Notes under the pieces: generated by a model
Told to the model about the DNA's origin: nothing
Databases searched by the model: none
The model's input: only the letters and a program-made list of their open reading frames with translations
Part shown: one piece after another, positions 1 to 8,681 of the stretch
Layout of the letters: every line of letters starts with the position of its first letter
Numbering within the stretch: the stretch's first letter is position 1
Assembly: GCF_028369105.1 (NCBI RefSeq)
Contig: NZ_JAQNDO010000001.1
Location: 2,225,711 to 2,289,710 of the forward strand
Direction: 5' to 3'
Length of the DNA stretch: 64,000 bases
Source: Polyangium mundeleinium
GTDB lineage: Bacteria > Myxococcota_A > Polyangia > Polyangiales > Polyangiaceae
Made by a program: the position numbers and the translations under genes

Positions 1-2
1 TC

Positions 3-497
3 CTTCGTTTTCGCGCAGGTGCCTCCGACGCCCAGTTCGTCGAATCCATCGCCGTGGGCAGCGAGATGGTGTTCCCTCCGCCATGCGATGCGCCTGCCCT
101 TCCTGCCAGCGGGCTGTGTTCGCCTGGCCATCTCGAGCTGCGTTCCGTTCTAGGGAAGGGCAAGGACCTCGAGCTCGTGGGGACACACGTCCGCGGACAG
201 CAACTGGATTTGCTGTTTGCCGCCGTATTCGAAGGGAGCCCCGAGTGCGGCGCCTACGGGTACTGGCTCCTTCGGGTCGGCCCGACCGGCGCGCGCGCGA
301 CAAGCCCGATCCTTGGATGCATGGCGACCCCGGTCCCCGCGGGCCCCGACCGCGAGGTTCCCAACCCCATGATCCAATGGGGGCCGCCTGTCAGCATTCG
401 ATTCGGCGATGAAGGCGGGGGCTGGCGCCGATGGGAACTGAATTCGCGGACGTTCCAGTGGACCCAGGTTGCCAGGGGAGGAGGATATGCGCTCTAG
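3..497 (+). CDS. Hypothetical protein, 5' end outside the window
   Basis: The reading frame is open from the first bases of the window, so the true start is probably upstream; an internal GTG at 54 is only the first candidate inside. About 164 residues are visible, with no recognised domain. The visible part has several cysteines and a tryptophan-rich C-terminus (WRRWELNSRTFQW), and looks like a small beta-rich secreted or lipoprotein domain, though no signal peptide can be seen because the N-terminus is missing. Its TAG stop shares a CTAG palindrome with the stop of the convergent gene on the other strand. No function is assigned. Confidence 0.5.
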   Translation, partial: LRFRAGASDAQFVESIAVGSEMVFPPPCDAPALPASGLCSPGHLELRSVLGKGKDLELVGTHVRGQQLDLLFAAVFEGSPECGAYGYWLLRVGPTGARATSPILGCMATPVPAGPDREVPNPMIQWGPPVSIRFGDEGGGWRRWELNSRTFQWTQVARGGGYAL

Positions 498-1045
498 CCG
501 CGCCGTCCGCCGGCGGCGGCGTGCAGCCGAACGAGCATGAGGCGCCCCCGCTCGATGAGCGCTTCGTGCTCGGCGGAGAGGACGAGCATGCCTTCGTCCG
601 CCACCGCGCCGGGGATGAGAGGCGCGAACTCCTCGGCGAGCCCCTCCTCGGCGATCTCCGCGAGGTGTTCGGGCTGTTCGGTGCAGCGCAAGGCGGAGAT
701 GGCGCGGCGAATTTTCGGGAGGGAGCGCTCCTTCAATGCCTCCTCGGCTTGACGGAGCGCGGCCTCGATCACCGACGGAACGAGCGCCGGCCAGAACGAG
801 CGCAAACGCTGCTCGGGCGTCTGCTGCTTCTTTTTCGCGAGCAAGACGTACTGCGCGAGATCGCCGAGCTGCTGGGTGACCACAGTCCATCCGGCTTTCG
901 AGGATCTCCGGCGCAGCGAGCGGAGCTTCAAGCTCACCGCCTCGAAGTCGTAGCCGGCAAAGCCTGCCTCACGGGCCGCGTGGTACTCGCTCCAGAGGCG
1001 ACGGGACTCTTCTTCAAGGTCCAGGGGGACGTCGGATTCCTTCAT
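494..1045 (-). CDS. Hypothetical helical protein (183 aa)
   Basis: Starts at ATG (complement of 1043-1045). The sequence is charged and almost wholly helical, without signal peptide or membrane segment, so cytoplasmic. It is rich in Glu/Arg/Leu heptad-like stretches (LRQAEEALKERSLPKIRRAI) but shows no family I recognise. The stop overlaps the stop of the convergent gene by 4 bp through a CTAG palindrome. Upstream lies a 131-bp palindromic repeat that separates it from the next gene on the same strand, so co-transcription is doubtful. Codon use is like its neighbours, which supports a real gene. Confidence 0.55.
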   Translation of the reverse strand: MKESDVPLDLEEESRRLWSEYHAAREAGFAGYDFEAVSLKLRSLRRRSSKAGWTVVTQQLGDLAQYVLLAKKKQQTPEQRLRSFWPALVPSVIEAALRQAEEALKERSLPKIRRAISALRCTEQPEHLAEIAEEGLAEEFAPLIPGAVADEGMLVLSAEHEALIERGRLMLVRLHAAAGGRRG

Positions 1046-1201
1046 CTACGTCGGAAGATACTTCGGCTCCGCCAGCGTGCATGGCGAGATCCGCGACCCT
1101 CCCGTCCGCGTCCACGCTGTCCGCCTTCGCCGCCGCGCGCCGACCGCCCTTCTTCGGGGGGCGCGGTGGCCGGGGCGACCTTCTGCAGAGCCCAGCGCGG
1201 C

Positions 1202-1332
1202 CCTCAGAGGGTGTTCCGCAGGCGTCGCGAGCGGCTCGATGCTAGGGAGGCCGAGCGAGGCGTACACTGTACGTCGAGCGAGGCCGACCGACGCGTCGAG
1301 CCGCGCAGCAGCCTGCGGAACACCCTCTCAGG
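1202..1332. repeat. 131-bp palindromic (MITE-like) element
   Basis: The ends are 21-bp inverted repeats: 1202-1222 (CCTCAGAGGGTGTTCCGCAGG) without its last base reads as 20 bases, and 1312-1332 is its reverse complement with a single mismatch at the fourth base. Inside, further partly complementary arms (around 1224-1243 and 1291-1310) flank a small central palindrome, CGTACACTGTACG, at 1261-1273. The whole could fold into one long hairpin. The right end overlaps the stop codon of the gene at 1328-1996. It could be a non-autonomous mobile element, a REP-like repeat or a transcription terminator; only a genome-wide copy search would tell. Confidence 0.7.
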
Positions 1333-1996
1333 CCGGCATGAACGAGATGTCATACCGGGTGACCGTCCCGCCCGCGCGCTTCGCCTCGTGCGGGTCGCGG
1401 ATTCCATACCTGGGCTTCTGATGCGAGAACGCGCGCGTGATCCCCGCCACGACGCCTTCATTGACGCGGCAGGGGTACGGGGTGTCGTCCACGAGCACCA
1501 TGCGCGCCTCCGTCTCGCGCTCGACGCGCCAGCAACCCGAGAGCCAGCGAGGCGCGCGCAGGTGCGACTCGTAATACGCCGTCTCCGTGTACCGCAAGGC
1601 GTCGGCGACCGTGCGCAGATGGGGAGGCCACGACATCGTCGAATGGATCTTCTCGCCTGCGCGCTTCACGGCGCTCTCGCCGATGCGCGCCTCGACCAGA
1701 TAAAACGCCGCGACGAGCTTCCACATGGGCCACTCCGTCCCCTCGACGTACCTCAAGCGCTGGAAGAGGTCCGTGACGAGGCCGGGGAAGACGTTGAACC
1801 CGGCCCAGAAAATGTCCGCGTTATGGGCGGAAGACCGCACCCGCGCGGGCAAGCGATCGCGAAACTGACACGGGATCTGCTCGTAGACCCCAGGGCACTC
1901 GGCCTCCATCATGCGCCGCGTGACGTAGCGGATGGTGGACACAGGCTCGGGCCCGCGGCTCGACGTGGGTGAACCGCCTTTGAACTCCAATGTCAT
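1328..1996 (-). CDS. Hypothetical protein, possible V4R/HNOB-like ligand-binding fold
   Basis: The start at 1996 (MTLEFKGG) is chosen over the longer frame because a strong GGGGGGAGG ribosome site lies 6 bases upstream of it. The product has 222 residues and no signal peptide. The layout, with a helical N-terminal half and a C-terminal segment YPCRVNEGVVAGITRAF followed by a basic stretch and TRYDISF, resembles the end of the small-molecule-binding V4R/haem-NO-binding-like proteins common in myxobacteria. In those, a Pro-Cys-containing motif and a glycine-rich helix precede the last strands. That link is my inference from motif shape only. The stop codon lies within the right arm of the palindromic element. 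Confidence 0.5.
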   Translation of the reverse strand: MTLEFKGGSPTSSRGPEPVSTIRYVTRRMMEAECPGVYEQIPCQFRDRLPARVRSSAHNADIFWAGFNVFPGLVTDLFQRLRYVEGTEWPMWKLVAAFYLVEARIGESAVKRAGEKIHSTMSWPPHLRTVADALRYTETAYYESHLRAPRWLSGCWRVERETEARMVLVDDTPYPCRVNEGVVAGITRAFSHQKPRYGIRDPHEAKRAGGTVTRYDISFMPA

Positions 1997-2229
1997 GCTC
2001 GACCTCCCCCCCAGGACGCCAGCGTGATCATGGACGCGGGCTCCGCGCCTCGCCATGAGGCTTGGTCCTACAGGGAGACTCCTCCTGCGGATGCGCCGGT
2101 GGGTCAGCTTTCAGGGCGTTCGCCCCTGCTGGACCTCGGGGCGGGGATTTTGCATACTCGCCGCGGCGCGCCGAGCGCGCCCTTCCGCCCGGGCACGGGC
2201 GCAGCCCTTTGCCTTCCTTAGGAGACACC

Positions 2230-2766
2230 ATGAAGCTGTTTCGCACCGTTCGTCATCCCGTGAGCCTCCTCGCCACAGCGGGCCTGTTCTCGTTGCTCCT
2301 GGCCGACAGCGCAGAGGAGCAGTGTGCGCCGTCGTCCTTCGACCGCACCTTCGACATCACCACGACCTGCGGCGGCAACCTCAGTGGTCGCATCCGCATC
2401 CATGGCTCCATGCAGCCGGGCGTGAGCGCGGATGCGGCGAGCCTGTCGGTCACCAAGGTCTCGGGCGACGTCGCTCCGGTCTCCGGGGGCGTGGTCGGTT
2501 CGTGCAGCGATGAGGACGAGCCGTTCGTGAGCACGGGGGTCACCCTAGAGCTCCCGGCCTTTGCGACCGGGGAGACGGGCGGGGGAGGCGGAGGCGGCGG
2601 CGCTGGGGGCGGCGGGGGTGCGGGCGGCGGAGGGGCGCCCGGCGTCGTGGTCACGTGCAAGGTCCAATTGAGGACGGAGGTCGGAAAGGACGTGCATTGC
2701 CTCGTCGACGACGGCACGGGTAGCAACGCCGGCACGTGCACGGCGCGCCTGACGGCCGTGCAATGA
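2230..2766 (+). CDS. Secreted protein with glycine-rich linker
   Basis: ATG at 2230 follows a TTAGGAGA ribosome site. The 178-residue product opens with a signal peptide (MKLFRTVRHPVSLLATAGLFSLLLA), so it is exported. A beta-rich region with cysteines (residues about 30-105) is joined by a low-complexity poly-glycine linker (about 118-136) to a short C-terminal region with two or three cysteines. There is no recognised enzymatic motif. The stop overlaps the ATG of the next gene (ATGA), so the two are probably translationally coupled. Such Gly-linker secreted proteins are typical of Polyangiales and usually uncharacterised. Confidence 0.6.
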   Translation: MKLFRTVRHPVSLLATAGLFSLLLADSAEEQCAPSSFDRTFDITTTCGGNLSGRIRIHGSMQPGVSADAASLSVTKVSGDVAPVSGGVVGSCSDEDEPFVSTGVTLELPAFATGETGGGGGGGGAGGGGGAGGGGAPGVVVTCKVQLRTEVGKDVHCLVDDGTGSNAGTCTARLTAVQ

Positions 2767-4325
2767 CCGACGCGACGCGCCCGCAAGGGCTCGCCGCATG
2801 GATGGCGCTGAGCTTCCTCGGCGGCGTGGCCGTGATGAACGGGGAGATCGCCGCGGGCAGGCTGCTCGCGCCGCACCTGGGGACGAGCACCACGACGTGG
2901 GCGATGCTCATCGGCACGGTGCTCGGGAGCCTCGCGCTCGGGAACCTGCTCGGCGGTTGGCTCAGCGCGCGCGGCGCGGCCTCGCGGTGGATCGTGCGCC
3001 TCATGCTGGCGTCGTCGCTGCTCTTCGCCGCGCTGCCGCGCGTGGTGCCGTGGGTGCTCTCGTCGAGCCTCGCGCACTTCCGCACGGGGAACGCGTTTTC
3101 GCTGGGGTTGCTCGCGGCAATCACGGCCCTCGCCCTTGCGCTCCCCATGGGCTCGCTGGGGGCGCTGCCCCCGCTCGTGATGCACGCGGCCGGGAATGCG
3201 GGCGACGCCGAGGCGACGGGAAAACTCGGCCGCCTCGCGGGGAGGCTCTCGGCGCTGGGGACGCTCGGGAGCCTCGTGGGCACGTTCGGCGCGGGGCTCG
3301 TGCTCCTGCCTTGGCTGGGGACACGCGCGACGTTCGACGTGGCCGCAGTGCTGCTCGCGGTGAGCGCCGCGGTGTTCGCTTTTCGCGCCCGCGCGCGCCG
3401 GGAGGCGATCGTCGGGGCTGCGGCCTCGACGCTGACCGTGGCGCTCGCCTTCGCGCCGCTATCCACGCCTGCGCCCGCGCATGGGCGGCTGCTCTGGGCA
3501 GGCGAGTCGCGTCATAACCATATTGCGGTGGTCGAGCGTGGTGGCGAGCGGCAGATCCGGGTCAACGACGGCTTTGCCGTGCAATCGTTCGCGCGCCTCG
3601 ACGGCGAGCTGCCCGTGCGCGACGTGTGGGCCTATTACGCGATGGCGCCGAGCTACGGGACCCGGCCCGTGCCCGAGCGTGTGCTGCTCCTCGGGCTCGG
3701 CGGCGGCACGTCTGCGGAGGTGTTCCGGCGGCTCTACCCGGCGGCGGCGGTGGTGGGCGTGGAGCTCGATGCGGCGGTGGTGGAGGCGGGCCGCACGTGG
3801 CTCGGGTTCGCGTTGCCGGGGGTCGAGGTCAGGATCGACGACGCGCGCCCCTTCCTCCTGGCCGAGGCCGAGCGCGCGCCGGGGAAACAGGATGTCATCG
3901 TGCTCGATGCGTTTCAGTTCCCGTACGTGCCGTTCCAGCTCGCGACCGTGGAGTTTTTCGCGGCGGCGCGGCGCTGCCTTGCGCCGGGCGGCGTGCTCAT
4001 GGTGAATGCGGGCCGTCATGGCGAGGAGCGCGGCGTGGTGCACGCGCTCGCGCGCACGATGGCGCAGGTCTTCCCGCACGTGCAGGCGGCGGATCCGCCG
4101 GGCAAATCGAACACGATCCTGGTGGCGACCGAGCACGCGCCCGCCGAGGCAGTCGGGATGGCGGGGCTCTCGGTCTCGGCGCAGACGGGCGCCGTGCTGC
4201 GGGATCTCGCCGGGCGCCACGCCCCGATGCGGCCTGCGGCCTGGCCTGCGGGCACGCCGGTGTTGACCGACGATCACGCGCCGGTCGAATGGCTCACGGA
4301 CAGGATCATCTGGCGTGCGCTCTGA
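2763..4325 (+). CDS. Membrane protein fused to spermidine-synthase-fold methyltransferase-like domain
   Basis: ATG at 2763 overlaps the preceding stop by 4 bp, giving 520 residues. Residues 1-230 form about seven to eight hydrophobic segments; residues about 240-500 form a cytoplasmic Rossmann domain of the polyamine synthase superfamily. The AdoMet/dcAdoMet loop reads LLLGLGGGTSAEVFRRL, followed by an acidic strand-2 end (VVGVELD) and IDDARPFL. Two signatures of true SpeE are changed: GGGDG is GGGTS, and the catalytic DSSDP-type loop is VLDAFQFPYVP. It therefore belongs to the fused MFS/spermidine-synthase group but probably does not make spermidine. Substrate unknown. Confidence 0.75.
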   Translation: MTDATRPQGLAAWMALSFLGGVAVMNGEIAAGRLLAPHLGTSTTTWAMLIGTVLGSLALGNLLGGWLSARGAASRWIVRLMLASSLLFAALPRVVPWVLSSSLAHFRTGNAFSLGLLAAITALALALPMGSLGALPPLVMHAAGNAGDAEATGKLGRLAGRLSALGTLGSLVGTFGAGLVLLPWLGTRATFDVAAVLLAVSAAVFAFRARARREAIVGAAASTLTVALAFAPLSTPAPAHGRLLWAGESRHNHIAVVERGGERQIRVNDGFAVQSFARLDGELPVRDVWAYYAMAPSYGTRPVPERVLLLGLGGGTSAEVFRRLYPAAAVVGVELDAAVVEAGRTWLGFALPGVEVRIDDARPFLLAEAERAPGKQDVIVLDAFQFPYVPFQLATVEFFAAARRCLAPGGVLMVNAGRHGEERGVVHALARTMAQVFPHVQAADPPGKSNTILVATEHAPAEAVGMAGLSVSAQTGAVLRDLAGRHAPMRPAAWPAGTPVLTDDHAPVEWLTDRIIWRAL

Positions 4326-4818
4326 GCCCCGGGAGCGCGGCGACGTCCCGGGCCGGGCGCTTTTGCATCCATGGTCGTGGCTCGCGGCGGCAGCGCTCGC
4401 GTTCAATGTCTTCTGGCTGCGACGCAGGCATCCGGGGGTGGTGAGCGGCAAGCTCTCGGATCTGGCGATTTGTTTTCTCTTGCCGGTGTTCCTGGTGGCC
4501 GCGGCGGAATGGCTGCGCACGATTGCGCGGCTGTGCGGTGCTCGGGTGGGGCTGCACGTGGGTCGCCGTGGAATCTGGCTGGCCTGCGGCGTGAGCGTGG
4601 CGTATTTCGCGCTGCTGAAGACATGGCCTGCGTTCACGGGCGTGCACCGGGCGCTGCTCGGGGCGCTGGATGCGCCGTTCGGCGGGGGGAGATCGTTCCG
4701 GAACCTGGCGGATCCGACGGATCTGGTGGCGCTCGTGATGGTGCCGCTCAGCGCGTGGCATCTGGTGCGGAGGGGGGAGCGGAGTGGGGATTCGGCAAAG
4801 GGTGGATCTTCGCGATAG
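4315..4818 (+). CDS. Hypothetical integral membrane protein
   Basis: The 167-residue product overlaps the end of the upstream fusion gene by 11 bp and is likely in the same operon. About four hydrophobic segments are visible (around residues 21-36, 49-66, 85-103 and 135-150). A conserved-looking VVSGKLSDLAICFLLPVFL motif follows the first segment, a pattern I associate with uncharacterised myxobacterial membrane proteins. No catalytic motif is seen. The C-terminal tail is basic and hydrophilic. No function is assigned. Confidence 0.55.
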   Translation: MRSEPRERGDVPGRALLHPWSWLAAAALAFNVFWLRRRHPGVVSGKLSDLAICFLLPVFLVAAAEWLRTIARLCGARVGLHVGRRGIWLACGVSVAYFALLKTWPAFTGVHRALLGALDAPFGGGRSFRNLADPTDLVALVMVPLSAWHLVRRGERSGDSAKGGSSR

Positions 4819-5001
4819 GAGTGCAGCCGTGCGACGGGTTGGATGTGATGGCGGATCACCCTTCGCGTCCGCCGACGTCTGAACGGCCATTGGGCGGCTG
4901 ATGTCGGAGCGCGGCGGTTCCGCTTGCGGGGCGTTCATCGCCGACGGTACACTCTTCCTTGCCCGACGCGCCTTGCCCGAGAGCAGGCGCTCGAGAGCGA
5001 C

Positions 5002-5340
5002 ATGCCGACGGATTCGGTTCGGTGTCGAGTCGATATCTTGGTGGTGGACGGAAAGCTGGAAGAGGCGCTTGATGAGCTGCGGATGAGCCGTGGCGGCGCG
5101 CTCCGCGAGCTCCGCAAACGGCGGCGGCAGGGGCCGAAGCCAAGCGAGAAGCGACGATACAAACGCTACTTCGCGCGGCGGTTCTTGCGCTGGCGCTGGA
5201 GGTGGCGTGACCAGGCCGAGGACGAGCTTGAGCGCGCTCGACGGGATCAGGCGATGCTCACGAGGAGAGCTGCGTCGCAGCGAGCGAAGCCTGCCGTCGC
5301 TGGGCGACCGTGCTCCGTGGATATGGACGCGGAAGGCTGA
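5002..5340 (+). CDS. Ribosomal protein S21 (bS21)-like small basic protein
   Basis: ATG at 5002 (MPTDSVRCRVDILV) gives 112 residues. Residues 10-60 follow the bS21 pattern: a short beta-like start, an ALDELR helix, then LRELRKRRRQGPKPSEKRR, close to the family's lRrREfyekPsekRkrk region. bS21 is usually about 60-70 residues; here a tail of 50 residues begins with the unusual RRFLRWRWRWRD. bS21 sits at the 30S platform near the anti-Shine-Dalgarno site. Whether this copy is a ribosomal protein, a second specialised one, or another RNA-binding protein cannot be decided here. It stands alone with 180-200 bp on either side. Confidence 0.5.
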   Translation: MPTDSVRCRVDILVVDGKLEEALDELRMSRGGALRELRKRRRQGPKPSEKRRYKRYFARRFLRWRWRWRDQAEDELERARRDQAMLTRRAASQRAKPAVAGRPCSVDMDAEG

Positions 5341-5547
5341 GCGCTTCGTCCGACCGCCGCCGAACCAGGGCCTACGCCGACGGTGTGGAACCTTGGATCG
5401 TCGGCGAGCCAGCGCGTCGCCATGCGCCTTGCAAGCGGTGGGATGAGGGGCGGGGAGCTGGACGGATCTGGCCGCGGTGCCGCGTCTGTTTTTTGGGCCG
5501 AGCCGTCCGACTTGCTTAGGGTGTCTCCGGGAAGCCGGAGTGCACGT

Positions 5548-8500
5548 ATGCAATCTTTTATGATGGGTCGGTTTTTGGGTTGGCTCGCGACGACCGTGTT
5601 GCTGTTGCCGCTCGCGGCATGCAGCGATGAGCCGGAACCGGGGACGAGCGGGGGCGCCGCTTCGTCGAGCAGCGGAAGCACTGGCGGGAACGGGAGCGGG
5701 GGCGCAAGCGCGAGCGGCTCCGGCGGCGACGGCGGAAGCGGCGGAGGTGCCGGAAGCGGGAGCGGCGGCGCGGGTGGTTCCGGCGGAATGGGCGGCGCGG
5801 GCGGCGCGGGCGGCGCGGGCGGCATGGCAGGTGCGGGCGGCTCCGGCGGAGGCTCGATCCAGGAGCCCGTGGGCACGAGCCTGCTCGTGCAGGTCCTCGA
5901 TACGGAGAACCTGCCGGTTCCCTCCGCAGTCGTGACCGCCCAAAATGGCACGCCACGTCCGACCGACGGCGCGGGTTACATCCTCTTCGAGAACCTCACG
6001 CCCGGTCGATTCTCCGCCCGCGTCGAGCGCTTCGGGTATACGCCCGCGAGCGTGGTCGTCGAATTGCCCCCGGGCGCGCACGGCGGGGCGGAGGTGCACC
6101 TGTTTCCCCTTCCCCCGCGGATTCCCTTCGACGCGAGCGCTGGCGCCGCGCTCGATCAAGGACCGGTCCACGTGACCATTCCCTCAGATGCGATCGTCGA
6201 TCAAAACGGCGAGCCCGTGACGGGGCTGGTCGAGGCCACCATCGTGCCGCTGGATCCGAGTCAGGGCCTCGCGAATGCCCCCGGCCCGCTCGAAGGGATC
6301 TCCGCCGACAATGGCGCGACGGTCGGCCTCGAGAGCCTGTTCATGGCGGAGGTGACGTTGTGGCAGGGGAGCCAGAAGGTGAATCTTGCACCGGGAGCGC
6401 GGGCGACGCTGGAGCTGGTGCTGCCGGATGCGGTGGCGGCGAAGGTGCAGGAGGGGGAATGGATCCCGGCGTGGTGGTTCGATCTGGACGCGGGGATCTG
6501 GCGCGAAGAGGGCACAGGGGTGATCCAGGGCTCGGTCGCTGAACCTGGGAATATGGCGTGGGTGGCGGAGGTGGGGCATTTCTCGTGGTGGAATTGCGAC
6601 AGGCCGTGGACGGAGAAACATTGCTTCCTCGTGCCGGTGGTCTCGGCCGATGGGTCCGACACGCCATCCGGCGCGTCGGTGAGCGCGTCGGGGGTGAGCT
6701 ACCTGGGCGGGTCGTCCGCGGTGCTGACGGACGCGAACGGGCTCGCGTGCGTGGACATCATGCTGAACGGGACGGCGCAGATCCAGGTCGGTCCGACGAC
6801 CGCGCCATTCGCAACGGTGACGGTCACCGGGTCGGGGCCGGCCTCGAATTGCGGGGGCAATGGCGCGGAGTGCACGATCCTGAGCCCGATCTCGCTGCCG
6901 CTCGGCTCCGTGTGTACGCCGGGAGCGTGGCAGGATTGCGGGTACAGCGGCCCCGCGGGCACGGAAGGCGTGGGGATCTGCCTGCAAATGAAGGGGTACT
7001 GCAATGGCAGCGGGACGGGCTGGGTCGGCTGCGCCGGCGAGGTGCTGCCCCAGGCTGAGGACTGCAACTCGCCGCTGGACGACGACTGTGATGGGCTCGT
7101 GAACGAGGACGGCGATAACTGCGCGTGCCAGGCGGGGGGTACGGCTACCTGCTATACGGGGCCCATGGACACGCTGGGCGTCGGCATATGCACGGCGGGG
7201 ACGCGAGCGTGCGTGAATGGGTTCCTGGGGCCGTGCCTCATGGAGGTGAAGCCGCAGCAGGAGAGTTGCGCCACGCCGGAGGACGATGACTGCGACGGGA
7301 CGACCCAATGCACGCTGTGGAGCAAGGCGTTCGGGGGAGAAGGTTCCAAAGGGGTCGGTGGGTTCGCGCTCGACAGCGCGGGCAATGCGCTGATCGCTGG
7401 CGGATTCAATGGACAGCTCGACTTCGGCGGTGGGGTTCTCGCCAGCGCGGCCGGGAATAGCTCGGAGATCTTCGTGGCCAAGCTGGGCACGGGTGGGAAC
7501 CATCTCTGGAGCAAACGCATTGGAGGCTCCTATGAGCAATCCGCCACTGTGACTGTGACGAACAGTGCGGACAACGTCTTGCTCGCCGGGCATTTTCAAG
7601 GCGTCGTGGACTTTGGCGGCGGACCTCTCACCAGCGCGGGGTACCGGGACATCTACGTAGCGAAGCTGGACCCGAACGGGAACCATCTCTGGAGCAAATG
7701 CTTTGGAGATTCCAATTCCCAGTACGCCACTGCGACGGCCACCGACAGCGCAGGCAACATCTTCCTTGCCGGATCGTTCCGGGGCACCGTGGACTTCGGC
7801 GGTGGGCCTCTCACGGGCATGGGTCCGAATCACGATGCCTTCGTGGCCAAACTGGACGCTGACGGCAACCACCTCTGGAGCAAGCACTTCTGGAGTACAG
7901 ACATCCTGAGCTTCAACAAGATGGGGATTGACAGCGCAGGCAATGTCCTGGTCGCCGGAGACTTCTCTGGCACCGTGGACTTCGGCGGTGGGCCTCTCAC
8001 GAGCCTGGGGAGTGACAACATCGTGGTGGCCAAGCTGGACGCCGATGGAAACCACGTCTGGAGCAAGCGTTTCGGGGAAGCCAGTTCCCAGGGCGCCGCT
8101 GCAATGGCGATCGACAGCGCAGGTAACGTCCTGCTCACCGGGTATTTCGTCGGCACCGTGGACTTTGGCGGCGACCCCCTCACCAGTGCGGGGAACTCGG
8201 ACATCTACCTGGCGAAGCTGGATGGGAATGGCGATCATGTCTGGAGCAAACGCTTCGGGGATTCGAACTACCAGGCTGCCACTGCGACCGCAGTCGATGG
8301 CGCCGGCAACGTCCTCCTCGTGGGATCCTTCAACGGCACCGTGAACTTCGGCGGCATGACTTTCACCGTGGAGGGCGCAGAGAACCAGGACATCTTCGTG
8401 GCAAAGCTGGATGCGAGCGGGAACCATCTCTGGAGCCGGCGCTTTGCAGACAACCTGGAAGGAATCGCGCCCGCGATCGACGGCAACGGCAACGTCCTGC

Positions 8501-8595
8501 TCACCGGATCCTTCTTGGGACCCGTGGACCTCGGCAACGGCCCCCTCATGAGCCCCTCCAGCCACGGTATCTTCCTCGCCAAGTTCCCCCCCTGA
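5548..8595 (+). CDS. Large SBBP-repeat lipoprotein with carboxypeptidase-regulatory-like and MopE-like segments
   Basis: ATG at 5548 has a GGAG site 7 bases upstream; 1015 residues. A lipoprotein signal ends in LAAC, so the mature protein is lipid-anchored. Order of parts: a Ser/Gly-rich linker (about residues 25-105), a carboxypeptidase-regulatory-like beta sandwich (about 110-175), an undefined beta-rich region, MopE-like Asp/Cys motifs (EDCNSPLDDDCDGLVNEDGD and a second, shorter ESCATPEDDDCDG), then seven beta-propeller repeats of about 60 residues, each starting LWSK-F and containing DSAGN and FxGTVDFGGGPL. These SBBP repeats are common on myxobacterial surfaces. The likely role is surface binding or adhesion; no catalytic residues are seen. 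Confidence 0.8.
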   Translation: MQSFMMGRFLGWLATTVLLLPLAACSDEPEPGTSGGAASSSSGSTGGNGSGGASASGSGGDGGSGGGAGSGSGGAGGSGGMGGAGGAGGAGGMAGAGGSGGGSIQEPVGTSLLVQVLDTENLPVPSAVVTAQNGTPRPTDGAGYILFENLTPGRFSARVERFGYTPASVVVELPPGAHGGAEVHLFPLPPRIPFDASAGAALDQGPVHVTIPSDAIVDQNGEPVTGLVEATIVPLDPSQGLANAPGPLEGISADNGATVGLESLFMAEVTLWQGSQKVNLAPGARATLELVLPDAVAAKVQEGEWIPAWWFDLDAGIWREEGTGVIQGSVAEPGNMAWVAEVGHFSWWNCDRPWTEKHCFLVPVVSADGSDTPSGASVSASGVSYLGGSSAVLTDANGLACVDIMLNGTAQIQVGPTTAPFATVTVTGSGPASNCGGNGAECTILSPISLPLGSVCTPGAWQDCGYSGPAGTEGVGICLQMKGYCNGSGTGWVGCAGEVLPQAEDCNSPLDDDCDGLVNEDGDNCACQAGGTATCYTGPMDTLGVGICTAGTRACVNGFLGPCLMEVKPQQESCATPEDDDCDGTTQCTLWSKAFGGEGSKGVGGFALDSAGNALIAGGFNGQLDFGGGVLASAAGNSSEIFVAKLGTGGNHLWSKRIGGSYEQSATVTVTNSADNVLLAGHFQGVVDFGGGPLTSAGYRDIYVAKLDPNGNHLWSKCFGDSNSQYATATATDSAGNIFLAGSFRGTVDFGGGPLTGMGPNHDAFVAKLDADGNHLWSKHFWSTDILSFNKMGIDSAGNVLVAGDFSGTVDFGGGPLTSLGSDNIVVAKLDADGNHVWSKRFGEASSQGAAAMAIDSAGNVLLTGYFVGTVDFGGDPLTSAGNSDIYLAKLDGNGDHVWSKRFGDSNYQAATATAVDGAGNVLLVGSFNGTVNFGGMTFTVEGAENQDIFVAKLDASGNHLWSRRFADNLEGIAPAIDGNGNVLLTGSFLGPVDLGNGPLMSPSSHGIFLAKFPP
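7314..8592 (+). repeat. Seven in-frame tandem repeats of about 185 bp encoding SBBP propeller blades
   Basis: Copies begin at about 7314, 7504, 7687, 7873, 8055, 8238 and 8425, each at the codons for (L/V)WS(K/R). DNA identity between copies is high in the segments coding for DSAGN and TVDFGGGPLT. This suggests expansion by recent duplication inside the gene and makes copy number a likely source of strain variation. Confidence 0.75.
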
Positions 8596-8646
8596 TCCCG
8601 CGCGCTGGAGGCCCCTCGGGGGCGAACCCGAAGCGTGTGATGTCAA

Positions 8647-8681
8647 GCCCTGCAGGGCCGAAGGGCGCGGCTCTGCAGGGC
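8647..8681 (+). terminator. Hairpin downstream of the SBBP lipoprotein gene
   Basis: A perfect 9-bp stem, GCCCTGCAG at 8647-8655 with CTGCAGGGC at 8673-8681, encloses a 17-base GC-rich loop, 51 bp after the stop codon. There is no T-run after it, which is common for high-GC genomes, so it may be a terminator or simply an RNA-stabilising hairpin. Confidence 0.4.

Noticed and set aside
5247-5951. Pro-rich minus-strand frame opposite the SBBP lipoprotein
   Set aside because: It mirrors the Gly/Ser-rich linker codons of the real gene and lacks a ribosome site.
6184-8646. 820-codon minus-strand frame opposite the SBBP lipoprotein
   Set aside because: Shadow frame typical of high-GC DNA; the plus strand has clear lipobox and repeat domains.
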